Positions 33,463 through 41,527 of a DNA stretch of 64,000 nt are shown here, piece after piece. Positions within the stretch are counted from its first letter, which is position 1. Each line of letters opens with the position of its first letter. The stretch comes from Bacteriovoracaceae bacterium (GTDB lineage: Bacteria > Bdellovibrionota > Bacteriovoracia > Bacteriovoracales > Bacteriovoracaceae), in the NCBI GenBank assembly GCA_947446575.1, contig CANFHC010000006.1:1-64000 (forward strand), written 5' to 3'. The translations under genes and the position numbers were made by a program. The notes beneath the pieces were generated by a model. That model was not told the origin of the DNA. It was given only the letters and a program-made list of their open reading frames with translations, and did not search any database.

Positions 33463-34161
33463 TTAAATTTCACCTTTTCTTGCTTTAATAAAGTTTTCAG
33501 AAACATTTTGAAGAGCTTTTTTTACATTTTCTTTTGCTTCTGGATCATCTACCTGCTTCACTACGAAACTTGCGGCCTCATCTACTGATTTTTTTAAACG
33601 CTCTCCTTCCATACGAATTAGAACTGAGCAAGTGTACGCTTTAAAATCTTCTTTTGCGCCCATGCTCTTTTTGTATTCTCTTTGCTCCCAATAAGTTTTT
33701 ACAACTGCAGCTCCGTGAACCATTGACTGGATTTTTTCAGCCAGAGTATTTTCCATATATTCTTTCAAGGGTGAAAGCTTAGGATTGTTTAAATCAACTG
33801 AAGCATTTCCTTCTTGAGTTGTTCCCAACGTTTTTTCAATATAAGTTGTGATTTCGCCGGCGATATCTACGCGAGCATTAGCTTTAGCGATGTCACAAGC
33901 AGCTCCGCGAGTCACTTTTGGTTCAGACTCATAAGAGAAGAATCTGTTTTTATCAGTGTCTTTTTCATTTTGTTTTGCCCAAACTTCTGCGTCTTCAATC
34001 CATCCCGGACGAAAGTTGGAACTAGCATCGCGCACTTCGTATTCTTTTTTAATTTCTGTGTGCTTAACATCTTCAACTGGACGTTCAACGACCGCTGCTT
34101 TTTTTGCACTAGAGCAAGCCACTAGAGTTAAGAGAAAGACACTTGTTAGAATTTTTTTCAT
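33463..34161 (-). CDS. LPP20-like lipoprotein
   Basis: A 232-aa lipoprotein (KKILTSVFLLTLVAC, lipobox LVAC). The core GWIEDAEVW followed by AAC(D)IAKANARVDIAGEIT is the recurring pattern of the LPP20 family (Trp, then an Ala-rich helix that starts an alpha/beta unit). The C-terminus is a long charged helix. LPP20-type proteins are envelope proteins in Helicobacter and flagellar-outer-membrane proteins (FlgP, FlgO/T) in Vibrio; the function here is unknown. GGAG precedes the start. It is between an exported LPP20-like protein and the LpoB-like gene (31-bp gap). Confidence 0.78.
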   Translation of the reverse strand: MKKILTSVFLLTLVACSSAKKAAVVERPVEDVKHTEIKKEYEVRDASSNFRPGWIEDAEVWAKQNEKDTDKNRFFSYESEPKVTRGAACDIAKANARVDIAGEITTYIEKTLGTTQEGNASVDLNNPKLSPLKEYMENTLAEKIQSMVHGAAVVKTYWEQREYKKSMGAKEDFKAYTCSVLIRMEGERLKKSVDEAASFVVKQVDDPEAKENVKKALQNVSENFIKARKGEI

Positions 34162-34182
34162 CGTACATCTCCTGTTTATTTA

Positions 34183-35145
34183 TCAATCTTCCATTTTTAT
34201 GGTTGTTAACTGGTCCATGGTTTCTTGGAAGGACTCTTTAATTTCTGGTGCTGCTTTTTCAATGGCCTGTTCTGCGTTTCTTGCTACTTGTTCACTAAGA
34301 GCAGACATCTTTCCCATTACGGTATTGTCGCTATTAAGCAACTCTAGTCTTAAGGTTACATTCAATTTTTTAAAACCTTCCACATTGAAGTATTCTTCTT
34401 CTGTCTGAAGTTCAGAGCGAAGCGTATATTTCGGAAGATTTTTTTTAGCAACGATCACAATCTTTAAAGGGGATAATGTATCGATCAAGGTATGCGATAA
34501 TTTAGTAGGAAGTTTTCTTCCTTTGGTTTGCATGGCCATTTTTAGCGGCTTCAGTTTATTGATTTTTCCCAACACTAGATCTTTTTTTATTTTAAGTATA
34601 AGTGGAGCGTCAGAAACAAGAGAGTAGCGCTCACCGTAGGCTTCAATTAAAGTTAAATTTTTTAAAATTTTCGGGAATGTAAAACGAGAATTAAGTTCGA
34701 ATGCTTTAGCATTGACGTTATCGAGTTCATCAATTTTATCTTTTAGAAGTTTTGCAGTTTTTTTGCGGTCTAAAGTCATTAAGACATAAGTATGACTTCC
34801 TATTTCTTCTTGCTTTTTAATTTCTAGACCAGAAATCAGTTCACTTGTTTCTTCACTTACTGTTTTATTGGTCCATTCATTAAAGGTTCCACTTGCAGCG
34901 CTGGCTCCTAATTGCTCTGAGGAAGTTGAGATAAGGGATTTTGATTTAACTCTTGTTTGAAAAAATTTTGCCACTTCACTTCGAGCTTCGGCCAATGCAT
35001 CGGCGAGGGTCTCCCCATCACCAACGGCACATAAAAATTCTCGCTCACAACCAGGATTAGCTTTCACATAATCCGAAAACCATTCTGGGCCAGCGGCATA
35101 AACTCCCATTGGGAGAAGACACGAAAATATGAGTAAAAATTTCAT
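34183..35145 (-). CDS. Exported LPP20-like protein
   Basis: Sec-exported 320-aa protein (MKFLLIFSCLLPMGVYA signal). Mature GPEWFSDYVKAN and AVGDGETLADALAEARSEVAKFF match the LPP20 domain (Trp followed by the AxxxAR helix). Unlike its neighbour it has no lipobox. I start at ATG 35145, where the signal is shortest and normal; a GTG at 35178 is possible. It is first in the minus-strand envelope cluster and shares a TATAAT -10 candidate at 35252-35257 that leaves a long 5' UTR of about 100 nt. Two LPP20 paralogues in tandem suggest a heteromeric complex. Confidence 0.75.
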   Translation of the reverse strand: MKFLLIFSCLLPMGVYAAGPEWFSDYVKANPGCEREFLCAVGDGETLADALAEARSEVAKFFQTRVKSKSLISTSSEQLGASAASGTFNEWTNKTVSEETSELISGLEIKKQEEIGSHTYVLMTLDRKKTAKLLKDKIDELDNVNAKAFELNSRFTFPKILKNLTLIEAYGERYSLVSDAPLILKIKKDLVLGKINKLKPLKMAMQTKGRKLPTKLSHTLIDTLSPLKIVIVAKKNLPKYTLRSELQTEEEYFNVEGFKKLNVTLRLELLNSDNTVMGKMSALSEQVARNAEQAIEKAAPEIKESFQETMDQLTTIKMED

Positions 35146-35251
35146 ACAGGTAAATGCTAGCCGAAAGATAACCGTCACACAATGAGGATTCTGTCACGTG
35201 TACGCCCTTTGCGTATGTAAAGATTACTGGAACATGACTTCCTGCTAGAGA

Positions 35252-35257
35252 ATTATA
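35252..35257 (-). promoter_or_regulatory. TATAAT -10 candidate for the envelope cluster
   Basis: A perfect TATAAT hexamer on the reverse strand, about 105 bp before the first cluster gene at 35145. The -35 region is weak (TTGAGA at a 20-nt spacing). If correct, the transcript has a long leader that includes a TACGC/GCGTA stem. Confidence 0.4.
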
Positions 35258-35306
35258 GTCGGTTAATATACAAAACATCTCAACAGCAAGATAAGCAGAG
35301 GGAAAT

Positions 35307-36227
35307 ATGAAAAAAGTCATCTTCGCATCGTTAATGGTAGCCGCTACTACGGTAAACGCTTCAGACATCATGCTCTCAAAAACAATTAAACCAGACTTAA
35401 GATCAAAAATAGAACGTGACTTAAATTTAATTGAGGCTTTTAAGTTCAAAAGTGATGCTAATCCAGAAACTCTAAAAGTTATGGGTTTATCAAGCTTAAA
35501 CGCACAAACAGTGACAGAATGGTTGAATGCCAGAGTTAATTATATTATTTCAGAAAATGCTCTTTCTTTTTTTAACTTGCTCATAAAGCGTGTCGTATTT
35601 GTTGAAACAAAAAATGTAGATTTTCCTAATTCTAAAATTATCCCCTACTCAATGGACAAACAAATCGTTCAAAATGGATTAAATGCTGAAGGCGGCTTCA
35701 CTGTCATGTCGAATATCGGGTCAGCACTTTACCTAGCTGGTAAACAACAGAGCCAAGTCTATGGAATGAAGGTGTCTCGAGGATTCTTACATAAATCAGA
35801 AAAAGTTGCTGTAACAAGTCCGCGTGCTGGAATCATTCAAATCGGAGAAGGATTGTTTGCTCAAGAATTAACTGTGAACAAAGAAAATCCAGATGCTCTT
35901 GCAAATTCTATTTTTAGATTGGGGACATTTTTTCACGAAGCTCGCCATAGCGATGGAAATGGGAAGAGCTTAAGCTTCATGCATACCAACTGCCCAGAAG
36001 GCCATGACTACGCAGGAATGCCAGCTTGTGATGAAAACCTTAATGGTCCATATACTATTGGAACTCTAATGATGGCCGAAATGGCAAAAGCTTGTGATGA
36101 AGACTGTTCCGAAAAAGATAAGGAGACTCTTAAGATGTTGGTCTTAGATAGCGCCAGCAGAATTATGAAGATGACCCATAAAGGTGAGAAAGCAACTGCT
36201 TGGGATGCATCACCAGAAAGCCTTTAA
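35307..36227 (+). CDS. Exported HEARH-motif putative metallopeptidase
   Basis: Secreted 306-aa protein (KKVIFASLMVAATTVNA signal). A canonical zinc-peptidase signature HEARH (HExxH) sits at residues 210-214 in the context LGTFFHEARHSDGNGK. After it comes a Cys-rich segment (CPEGHDYAGMPACD, CDEDC) whose residues could make disulphides or bind metal. No known family is recognised, so the zincin class is unassigned. It would act in the periplasm or outside the cell on peptide bonds. It has its own transcript on the plus strand, divergent from the LPP20 cluster, and is followed by a good terminator. Confidence 0.8.
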   Translation: MKKVIFASLMVAATTVNASDIMLSKTIKPDLRSKIERDLNLIEAFKFKSDANPETLKVMGLSSLNAQTVTEWLNARVNYIISENALSFFNLLIKRVVFVETKNVDFPNSKIIPYSMDKQIVQNGLNAEGGFTVMSNIGSALYLAGKQQSQVYGMKVSRGFLHKSEKVAVTSPRAGIIQIGEGLFAQELTVNKENPDALANSIFRLGTFFHEARHSDGNGKSLSFMHTNCPEGHDYAGMPACDENLNGPYTIGTLMMAEMAKACDEDCSEKDKETLKMLVLDSASRIMKMTHKGEKATAWDASPESL

Positions 36228-36257
36228 CCTTAACTTTTCTAAAATATTGAAACTTAG

Positions 36258-36288
36258 AGGCTTGATTTAATTAATCAAGCCTTTTTTA
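36258..36288 (+). terminator. Rho-independent terminator
   Basis: AGGCTTGATT (36258-36267) pairs with AATCAAGCCT (36273-36282) as a 10-bp stem with a 5-nt loop, followed by a run of T (CCTTTTTTATT). It lies 30 bp after the HEARH peptidase stop and closes that transcript. Confidence 0.85.
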
Positions 36289-36307
36289 TTTCAGCCGATC
36301 TTTTCAC

Positions 36308-36335
36308 TAAAGTATTGCCCCTAAGCCACCGATAG
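36308..36335 (+). promoter_or_regulatory. FliA (sigma-28)-like promoter
   Basis: TAAAGTAT (36308-36315) matches the FliA -35 consensus TAAAGTTT in 7 of 8 bases, and ACCGATAG (36328-36335) matches GCCGATAA in 6 of 8. The spacing is 12 bp against 11 in the E. coli consensus. It lies 36 bp upstream of the coiled-coil exported protein at 36372. This is the best-formed of the CCGATA sites in the window. Confidence 0.5.
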
Positions 36336-36371
36336 AGAGGACGAAAGCAAAATCTAATTGAAGGAAAATTC

Positions 36372-36920
36372 ATGAAAGCTTTATTTGTAATATCTGTCAT
36401 CGCTGCTTCTAATTTTTCAACATTAATGGCAAAAGATTTAAGTCCATATGAAGACACATATATTGTAGCTTTAAATAAAGATTATAAAGAGGCAAATTTT
36501 AATCAAGAAATGAAAGTCACGTATTTGACGAAACTCTTAGAACAAGAACAAATTGCTTATAACGACAAAATAACTTATTTAGAAACAGAGCTTAGAAAAA
36601 CAAAAGACCGTTTAATTGAAAAATCACTTATTCAAGAAAAAATTGAAGAAGTTATGAAAGAGAAATATAGCGCAGAAGCAACCTTCTATAAAAAGGAATT
36701 AGCTTATAAGACAAAATCGCTTCTTGAATATCAGAGACAAATAGAAAAAATGAAACCTTCTGAAGATATGCAAAACATGATCAAAATTAATACAGCTTTA
36801 TCTTCTGAATTAAGAAAGCAAGAAGACCAGCTTGCTATATTCCAACTTAAACAAGTTGAGAGTATGCCCGGAACTTCGCGTTCTGCCCGCTTACCGGCCA
36901 GCGTGAAAGAAGAGAAATAG
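36372..36920 (+). CDS. Exported coiled-coil protein
   Basis: Secreted 182-aa protein (KALFVISVIAASNFSTLMA signal) whose mature part is a long, charged alpha-helix with heptad character (YLETELRKTKDRLIEKSLIQ, KIEEVMKEKYSAE). No catalytic motif. It is likely a periplasmic structural or scaffold protein. GAAGGAAAATTC precedes the ATG. A FliA-like promoter lies 36 bp upstream and a clean terminator follows, so it is probably a monocistronic, motility-class transcript. Confidence 0.75.
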   Translation: MKALFVISVIAASNFSTLMAKDLSPYEDTYIVALNKDYKEANFNQEMKVTYLTKLLEQEQIAYNDKITYLETELRKTKDRLIEKSLIQEKIEEVMKEKYSAEATFYKKELAYKTKSLLEYQRQIEKMKPSEDMQNMIKINTALSSELRKQEDQLAIFQLKQVESMPGTSRSARLPASVKEEK

Positions 36921-36944
36921 AAGTCCAAATATATGCTTAATACT

Positions 36945-36985
36945 AAAGGCAAGCTCGCCAAGAACAGGGAGCTTGCCTTTTTTTA
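36945..36985 (+). terminator. Rho-independent terminator
   Basis: AAAGGCAAGCTC (36945-36956) pairs perfectly with GAGCTTGCCTTT (36969-36980) as a 12-bp stem, and TTTTTA follows. It terminates the coiled-coil protein transcript. Confidence 0.92.
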
Positions 36986-37193
36986 TTGCCACTTTTTGGG
37001 ATTTTCTAATTAACTAAAAAATACTGAAAAATAGCACCTAAGTTCCGAGAAATCAGCTCAAATTCTCTTTTCTCCACTACTTCATTGAAGCAGCCTCATA
37101 ATTCTTTAGAATGGAGATAATCAACTGAGGTTTTGTCTGTAGCACGTCTGCCGTTTAGAACAAAATCACTCACTAATAAAAAAGAAATCAATT

Positions 37194-37949
37194 ATGAGAA
37201 CACTCTCTATTATGGCCTTTGCCAGCTTTTTGATTCTTTGGGGTGTCTACACTTTTTTAAAAGATGACGCCGCCTCAAATACCCAGTCGCACGCCAGTCG
37301 AGGAAACTCAACTAATACCTATCAAGATGCAAGTGATTCACTTTTAACTCAGAAAAAACGTCGCGAACTCGATAAGATTGGTACCGTTATCAATGAAGAT
37401 AACGCTCAATTAAACCCTGAGACACGCGAAGAAATTAAAGTGGCTAAAAAGGTTTATGATGGAAATCAAAATCTAAAAGAAAAACAGGCCATGCTTGAAC
37501 AAAGCTTTTTAGACAAAGCTAGCAGCGTAAAAGATACTAAACATTTGCAAGAAGAAATTATTGAGATGAAAAACAAAATGAAGTTAGATGTAGCCAACAC
37601 AGAGAAGTGGGATCCTAAGTTCATTTATTATTTAATGATTCAAGAAAATTATACTTATGCTGAAATCAATCAAATTAAATCACTTTCTGAAAATGGATTA
37701 AATCCAGAAGAAATAAATTATATAACTGAACTAATCAAAGAAGATGCATTTAAAGAAAGAATCCAAGCTTTCAAAAGCCAAGGTGATTCTGGACGAGCGA
37801 TTGCTTCTCTTAAGAAAAAACCTAAAGAGAAAGACGATTTCATAGACGATCCTACAACTGGGGGGGCGAGCATGGAATCTAAATTAATCGAAATGAATTA
37901 CAACCAGGATGAGAAAGAGGAAATGGTCTATGGAAACAGCCAACAATAA
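37194..37949 (+). CDS. Membrane-anchored coiled protein, unknown function
   Basis: 251-aa protein with one N-terminal membrane helix (LSIMAFASFLILWGVYTFL) then a charged region with coiled-coil stretches (KEKQAMLEQSFLDKASS) and a globular C-terminal part (FIYYLMIQENYTYAEINQI). The tail is acidic (NQDEKEEMVYG). No family is recognised. It ends about 50 bp before the HAMP-like gene, across a low-complexity AAT/AAC stretch, so the two are likely co-transcribed. Confidence 0.68.
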   Translation: MRTLSIMAFASFLILWGVYTFLKDDAASNTQSHASRGNSTNTYQDASDSLLTQKKRRELDKIGTVINEDNAQLNPETREEIKVAKKVYDGNQNLKEKQAMLEQSFLDKASSVKDTKHLQEEIIEMKNKMKLDVANTEKWDPKFIYYLMIQENYTYAEINQIKSLSENGLNPEEINYITELIKEDAFKERIQAFKSQGDSGRAIASLKKKPKEKDDFIDDPTTGGASMESKLIEMNYNQDEKEEMVYGNSQQ

Positions 37950-37998
37950 TAATAAAAATAACAACATCATTTCTAGAAATAATAATTACGAGGGTCCT

Positions 37999-38511
37999 AT
38001 GTCAACAACTAAAAAAAGATTACCGATAGTTAGCCTTTTCTTAAGAGAGAAAAAATTCTTAATCAATGTAGATTTTCAAATTCAATTCATTGCCTCGCTA
38101 TTGTTAATCTCCATTGTTTCAATGTCGATTATATACTTGGCCAATGATTATTTTTTCCATTCTTATATGGCAAAAGGGCAGGCCCTGAACTTGCCACCAG
38201 ATCATCCATTCTTCTTAATGATCCATGAGCAAAAACAATTCATGACAAAAGTATTTATAGCCGTTGCAGCTAGTATTTCAGGCATTGCGATTGTTTGGGG
38301 ACTCTTCTACTCTCACAAAATTGCTGGGCCTCTCTACCGTTTACAACGTTATTTTACGGATGCAGCAGCTCAGAACTCACAATTGCAAAGTAAAATTTAT
38401 TTCCGTGATGACGACTTTTTCCAAGAAGTTCCAGCATCGATCAACTTATACATTGATAGCGTAAAGAACGAAAAAAATAATGAAGAGCAGGATTCACAAA
38501 AATCTGCTTAA
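37999..38511 (+). CDS. HAMP-like membrane protein without output domain
   Basis: 170-aa protein with two membrane helices (FIASLLLISIVSMSIIYL and VFIAVAASISGIAIVWGLF) enclosing a short periplasmic loop, then the HAMP-type turn SHKIAGPLYRLQRYF. It stops after a short helix, with no kinase or methyl-accepting domain. This shape fits HAMP-only sensor components that signal to a partner. I start at ATG 37999 because GAGGG lies upstream; the 37909 ORF start lies inside the preceding gene. It follows the 37194 gene. Confidence 0.8.
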   Translation: MSTTKKRLPIVSLFLREKKFLINVDFQIQFIASLLLISIVSMSIIYLANDYFFHSYMAKGQALNLPPDHPFFLMIHEQKQFMTKVFIAVAASISGIAIVWGLFYSHKIAGPLYRLQRYFTDAAAQNSQLQSKIYFRDDDFFQEVPASINLYIDSVKNEKNNEEQDSQKSA

Positions 38512-38516
38512 GGAAC

Positions 38517-38924
38517 TTAGTCCCGGAACTCTTGGAAATTCGATTTGATATTTTCTAGTTCGACTTGTTCAAAATAGAGTGATGGCGTAGATCCCCACAA
38601 AGCATGGGGCCACGCTCGGTCATTTTCATAACGGGCAAGAACATGAATATGAAGTTGACGAACAATATTTCCAAGAGTCCCGATATTAAGTTTAAAAGGC
38701 TGATAATAATTTTTTAAAAATTCAGAAACAATAGTTACTTCTTCCATCAGCATACAAAGCTCTTCATGAGATAAATCTATCAATTCAACCGCATTAATTT
38801 TTCTCGGCACTAAAACAAACCAAGGATTTTCTTTGTCGTTTTTCACATAGAGTTTAGAGAGCTCAAGGTCTGCAATAAGGTACGAATCTTTTTCAAGTGC
38901 CGGGTCAACTGCAAATTGCTTCAT
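38517..38924 (-). CDS. HIT family hydrolase
   Basis: A 135-aa histidine-triad protein, with LHIHVLARYENDRAWP holding the H-x-H (the final His of the triad is less clear). HIT enzymes hydrolyse nucleotide phosphoramidates or dinucleoside polyphosphates. The N-terminal SKLYVKNDKENPWFVLVPR matches the FVL(I)P segment of the HIT fold. It ends 6 bp from the convergent HAMP-like gene. It lies 10 bp downstream of pdxH on the same strand and is probably co-transcribed. Confidence 0.85.
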   Translation of the reverse strand: MKQFAVDPALEKDSYLIADLELSKLYVKNDKENPWFVLVPRKINAVELIDLSHEELCMLMEEVTIVSEFLKNYYQPFKLNIGTLGNIVRQLHIHVLARYENDRAWPHALWGSTPSLYFEQVELENIKSNFQEFRD

Positions 38925-38933
38925 TTTAAAATC

Positions 38934-39536
38934 CTAAGGTTGAAGTCTTGAGACTTCCCAATTATTATTTTTTAATTCAAATAAAAAACGATCGTTCAAG
39001 CGATTTTCCCCATACAAGAAAAACTCCATCTCGTAAGGATCAACCAAATACCCGCCCCAATTATCTAAAAGTGGAATGTCTCTCCCTGCAAACTGTTGTA
39101 CCGCTTTTGCAAATTTTAATTCCAAAGTTTTTTTGTCTTCAATTGGAGAACTCTGGGCCGATATATAAGATGCGATCTGACTATCACGGTCTCTGGAGTG
39201 AAAATAGACTTCTGAATCTTTTTTGCTCATTTTTTCAACTTTCCCATGGATCCTCACCTGCTTCTTTGAAACATGCCAATAAAAGTTTAACGCAATTTCA
39301 GAATTATGATTTAAATCATTTGATTTGGGACTTAAATAATTTGTATAGAAAACGAATTTATTATTTTGGATTCCTTTTAGCAGGATATAGCGAGAGCTCG
39401 GTCGTTTATGCGTAAAATCATAAGTAGCAACAGACATCGCCTGCGCATTTTGCTCAACTTTAATGGCCTCATTCAGCCAAACATTAAAAGTTTCAATTGG
39501 GTTTTTTGTTAGAGAATAGATACTTAAGTCTTCCAT
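38934..39536 (-). CDS. pdxH: Pyridoxamine 5'-phosphate oxidase
   Basis: FMN enzyme that oxidises PNP/PMP to pyridoxal 5'-phosphate. Typical blocks are present: MSVATYDFTHKRPSSRYILLKG (FMN site), FYTNYLSPKSNDLNHNSEIALNFYW, KQVRIHGKVEKMS, and a C-terminal NRLNDRFLF with LPQ-like end. The length of 200 aa is usual. It is first in a two-gene unit with the HIT gene. Upstream (39537-39764) is a 228-bp gap with a possible gene remnant. Confidence 0.93.
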   Translation of the reverse strand: MEDLSIYSLTKNPIETFNVWLNEAIKVEQNAQAMSVATYDFTHKRPSSRYILLKGIQNNKFVFYTNYLSPKSNDLNHNSEIALNFYWHVSKKQVRIHGKVEKMSKKDSEVYFHSRDRDSQIASYISAQSSPIEDKKTLELKFAKAVQQFAGRDIPLLDNWGGYLVDPYEMEFFLYGENRLNDRFLFELKNNNWEVSRLQP

Positions 39537-39764
39537 AATATAGTTGCCTTGATTGAGATTTGATATTTATAGACTTTACTATAAGGCTTTTCACATTAAC
39601 CTTGAAAGAAGAAAATGAGTTTTTAAATATGAAAAAAATCCATATACCAATCGAGGACGACGAAGAAATTCTGCGGTATTAACGAAGGCAATTTACCTGG
39701 CACTGATACAGTCGATCGGTTTTTATTCAGGGGAATTTTTCAAAGTTTTATAAAGAGGCTGAAT

Positions 39765-40889
39765 CTATTTTCGCTTGAGACAAATAAGTGTTTCAAAATG
39801 AGCGGTGTAAGGAAACATATCAAAAAGCTGCAAACTCTTTATTTGGTATTGCTCGCTTAATTCTAAAAAATCTCTTTGCAAGGTTTGTGCATTACAACTG
39901 GAATAATAAATAAATTCAGGATCGATTTTTTTAATAAAACCAATGATATTAGAATTTAGACCTCTTCTTGGTGGATTTACTAATACTGCGGCAAACTTAC
40001 GTGGGTTTATTTTTAAATAATCTTCTACATCCAAGGCATGAAAATCTATTTTAGATTCATTGATCAAGACAGATTCTTTGGCGCAGGCAATGGCCTCTTT
40101 TGAAATCTCAACTCCAGTCACATCCTCGCACCAGCGATTGGCATAGAACGAGAAGGCTCCTACGCCACAATAGAGATCAATTAAGGATGTAGGTTTATCT
40201 TCCCTCACCTCTTTGGATATTGCATCGTAAAGGCGTCTAGCTATTTCTGGGGTGACTTGAAAAAAGCTTCTGGCCCCTAATGCCAATTGAAATTCGTCGA
40301 ATTTATGAATAATTACTTTTTGTTCAGTAAGAATTATTTCTTCTTCTCCTTCAATAATGGCCTGATGAATTGGTTGAATATTCGCAGTCACAACTTTCAC
40401 TTCTGGCAGTTTTTGGCCTAGCTCTAAACTTAATTTGCGTAATCGATCCATTGATTCTTTGGAACGCAAAACAAATCTTACCAAAAACTCTTCGCTGCTT
40501 TTAGAGATGAGAAGATATTTTAATTCTCCTCTTTTGGTTTTTAAATCGTAGGGTATGATCTGGTATTTATTTAAAAGATTTTTTAGAACTGGAAGCAAAT
40601 CATTTATTCCAGCAAAATGTAGTGGACAAGTCTCTAGGGCTTTTCCACTCCCCTCTTTAGTTGTAAAACCAAAAGTTATTTGATCTCCTTCATAAAAAAC
40701 GGCAAATTTCGCTTTAGAACGCGATCCACTGCAATCATTTTCTAGTGTCACGGGATCTTTAAAAGCTTTTTTATCCAATGGAAAAAGTCGTTCTAGAGCA
40801 AGTTGTTTGAAAGCAATAGTTTCTGCGTAACTTTTATCTAAAAGTTCGCAAGAGCGGCAATGGGAGCTTTGAAAGAAAGAACATTTCAT
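39765..40889 (-). CDS. rlmC: 23S rRNA (uracil-747-C5)-methyltransferase-like (RlmC)
   Basis: SAM-dependent m5U rRNA methyltransferase. The N-terminal cysteine set MKCSFFQSSHCRSC is the iron-sulphur cluster signature of RlmC (E. coli begins MQC...CRSC). SAM motif LIDLYCGVGAFSFYANRW, VEISKEAI, and the NPPRRGL catalytic block with the nucleophilic Cys in YYSSCNAQTL are visible. It is about 374 aa from ATG 40889, with length typical of RlmC rather than the TRAM-bearing RlmD. The divergent GST gene starts 44 bp away. Confidence 0.9.
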   Translation of the reverse strand: MKCSFFQSSHCRSCELLDKSYAETIAFKQLALERLFPLDKKAFKDPVTLENDCSGSRSKAKFAVFYEGDQITFGFTTKEGSGKALETCPLHFAGINDLLPVLKNLLNKYQIIPYDLKTKRGELKYLLISKSSEEFLVRFVLRSKESMDRLRKLSLELGQKLPEVKVVTANIQPIHQAIIEGEEEIILTEQKVIIHKFDEFQLALGARSFFQVTPEIARRLYDAISKEVREDKPTSLIDLYCGVGAFSFYANRWCEDVTGVEISKEAIACAKESVLINESKIDFHALDVEDYLKINPRKFAAVLVNPPRRGLNSNIIGFIKKIDPEFIYYSSCNAQTLQRDFLELSEQYQIKSLQLFDMFPYTAHFETLICLKRK

Positions 40890-40933
40890 ATATATTAAGA
40901 TTGATTCTAGCACAATTTAACCGGGAAATGGGT

Positions 40934-41527
40934 ATGAATTATACATTGATTGGCTCTTTCACTTCACCTTACGTAAGAAAAATGAGAATTCTACTTTTTA
41001 CTTTGGGAACTTATGAATTTAAATCCATCAATTATTTAGAACAAAAAGACTCTGATTACCTAAAATCAATAAACCCTATCAATCAAATTCCCATCCTACT
41101 CGACGGAGAATCAAAAATATTCGACTCCCGAGTTATTTATAATTACTTGGCTAAAAAGCATCATATAAAGCCACTATCAATAGACGAGGAAAATATCCTT
41201 TCAGCCATTGATGCGGCCCTAGATACCTCAATTAATCTCTTTTCGCTTCGTCGCGGGGGATTAGATATGAATGCTGAAAATCAATATATCGAGCGCCAAA
41301 AAGAGCGTGTCCCAATGATATTAAATTACCTCAATCCATGGGTTTCAAAACTAGAAGCGAAAAATTCTGATCATTGGAATTTCTTAACGATGAGTCTTTA
41401 TAGTTATCTTTATTGGTTAGAATACAGAAATCTGATGGACTTGAACGACTTCCCGATTCATAAAAAATTCTTACACGATTTTAAAAACGCGCCTGGGGTG
41501 TTTGAGACAAATCCGCCACCAGTTTAA
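40934..41527 (+). CDS. Glutathione S-transferase-like protein
   Basis: 197-aa GST. The thioredoxin-fold N-terminus is visible (LIGSFTSPYVRKMRILLFTL with Ser/Tyr near the active site; NPINQIPILLDG with cis-Pro; IFDSRVIYNYLAKK binding the glutathione glutamyl group). The C-terminal domain is helical. ATG 40934 is chosen because GGGA lies 7 nt upstream; TTG 40901 would overlap the divergent gene's promoter. Its stop TAA shares TTAA with the convergent DUF1704 gene. The substrate is unknown. Confidence 0.88.
   Translation: MNYTLIGSFTSPYVRKMRILLFTLGTYEFKSINYLEQKDSDYLKSINPINQIPILLDGESKIFDSRVIYNYLAKKHHIKPLSIDEENILSAIDAALDTSINLFSLRRGGLDMNAENQYIERQKERVPMILNYLNPWVSKLEAKNSDHWNFLTMSLYSYLYWLEYRNLMDLNDFPIHKKFLHDFKNAPGVFETNPPPV

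Noticed and set aside
33956-34408. 150-codon plus-strand ORF
   Set aside because: It is the antisense shadow of the two LPP20-like genes, with low-complexity Ser/Phe composition and no ribosome site.
38948-39415. 155-codon plus-strand ORF
   Set aside because: It lies wholly antisense to pdxH, whose motifs are unambiguous.
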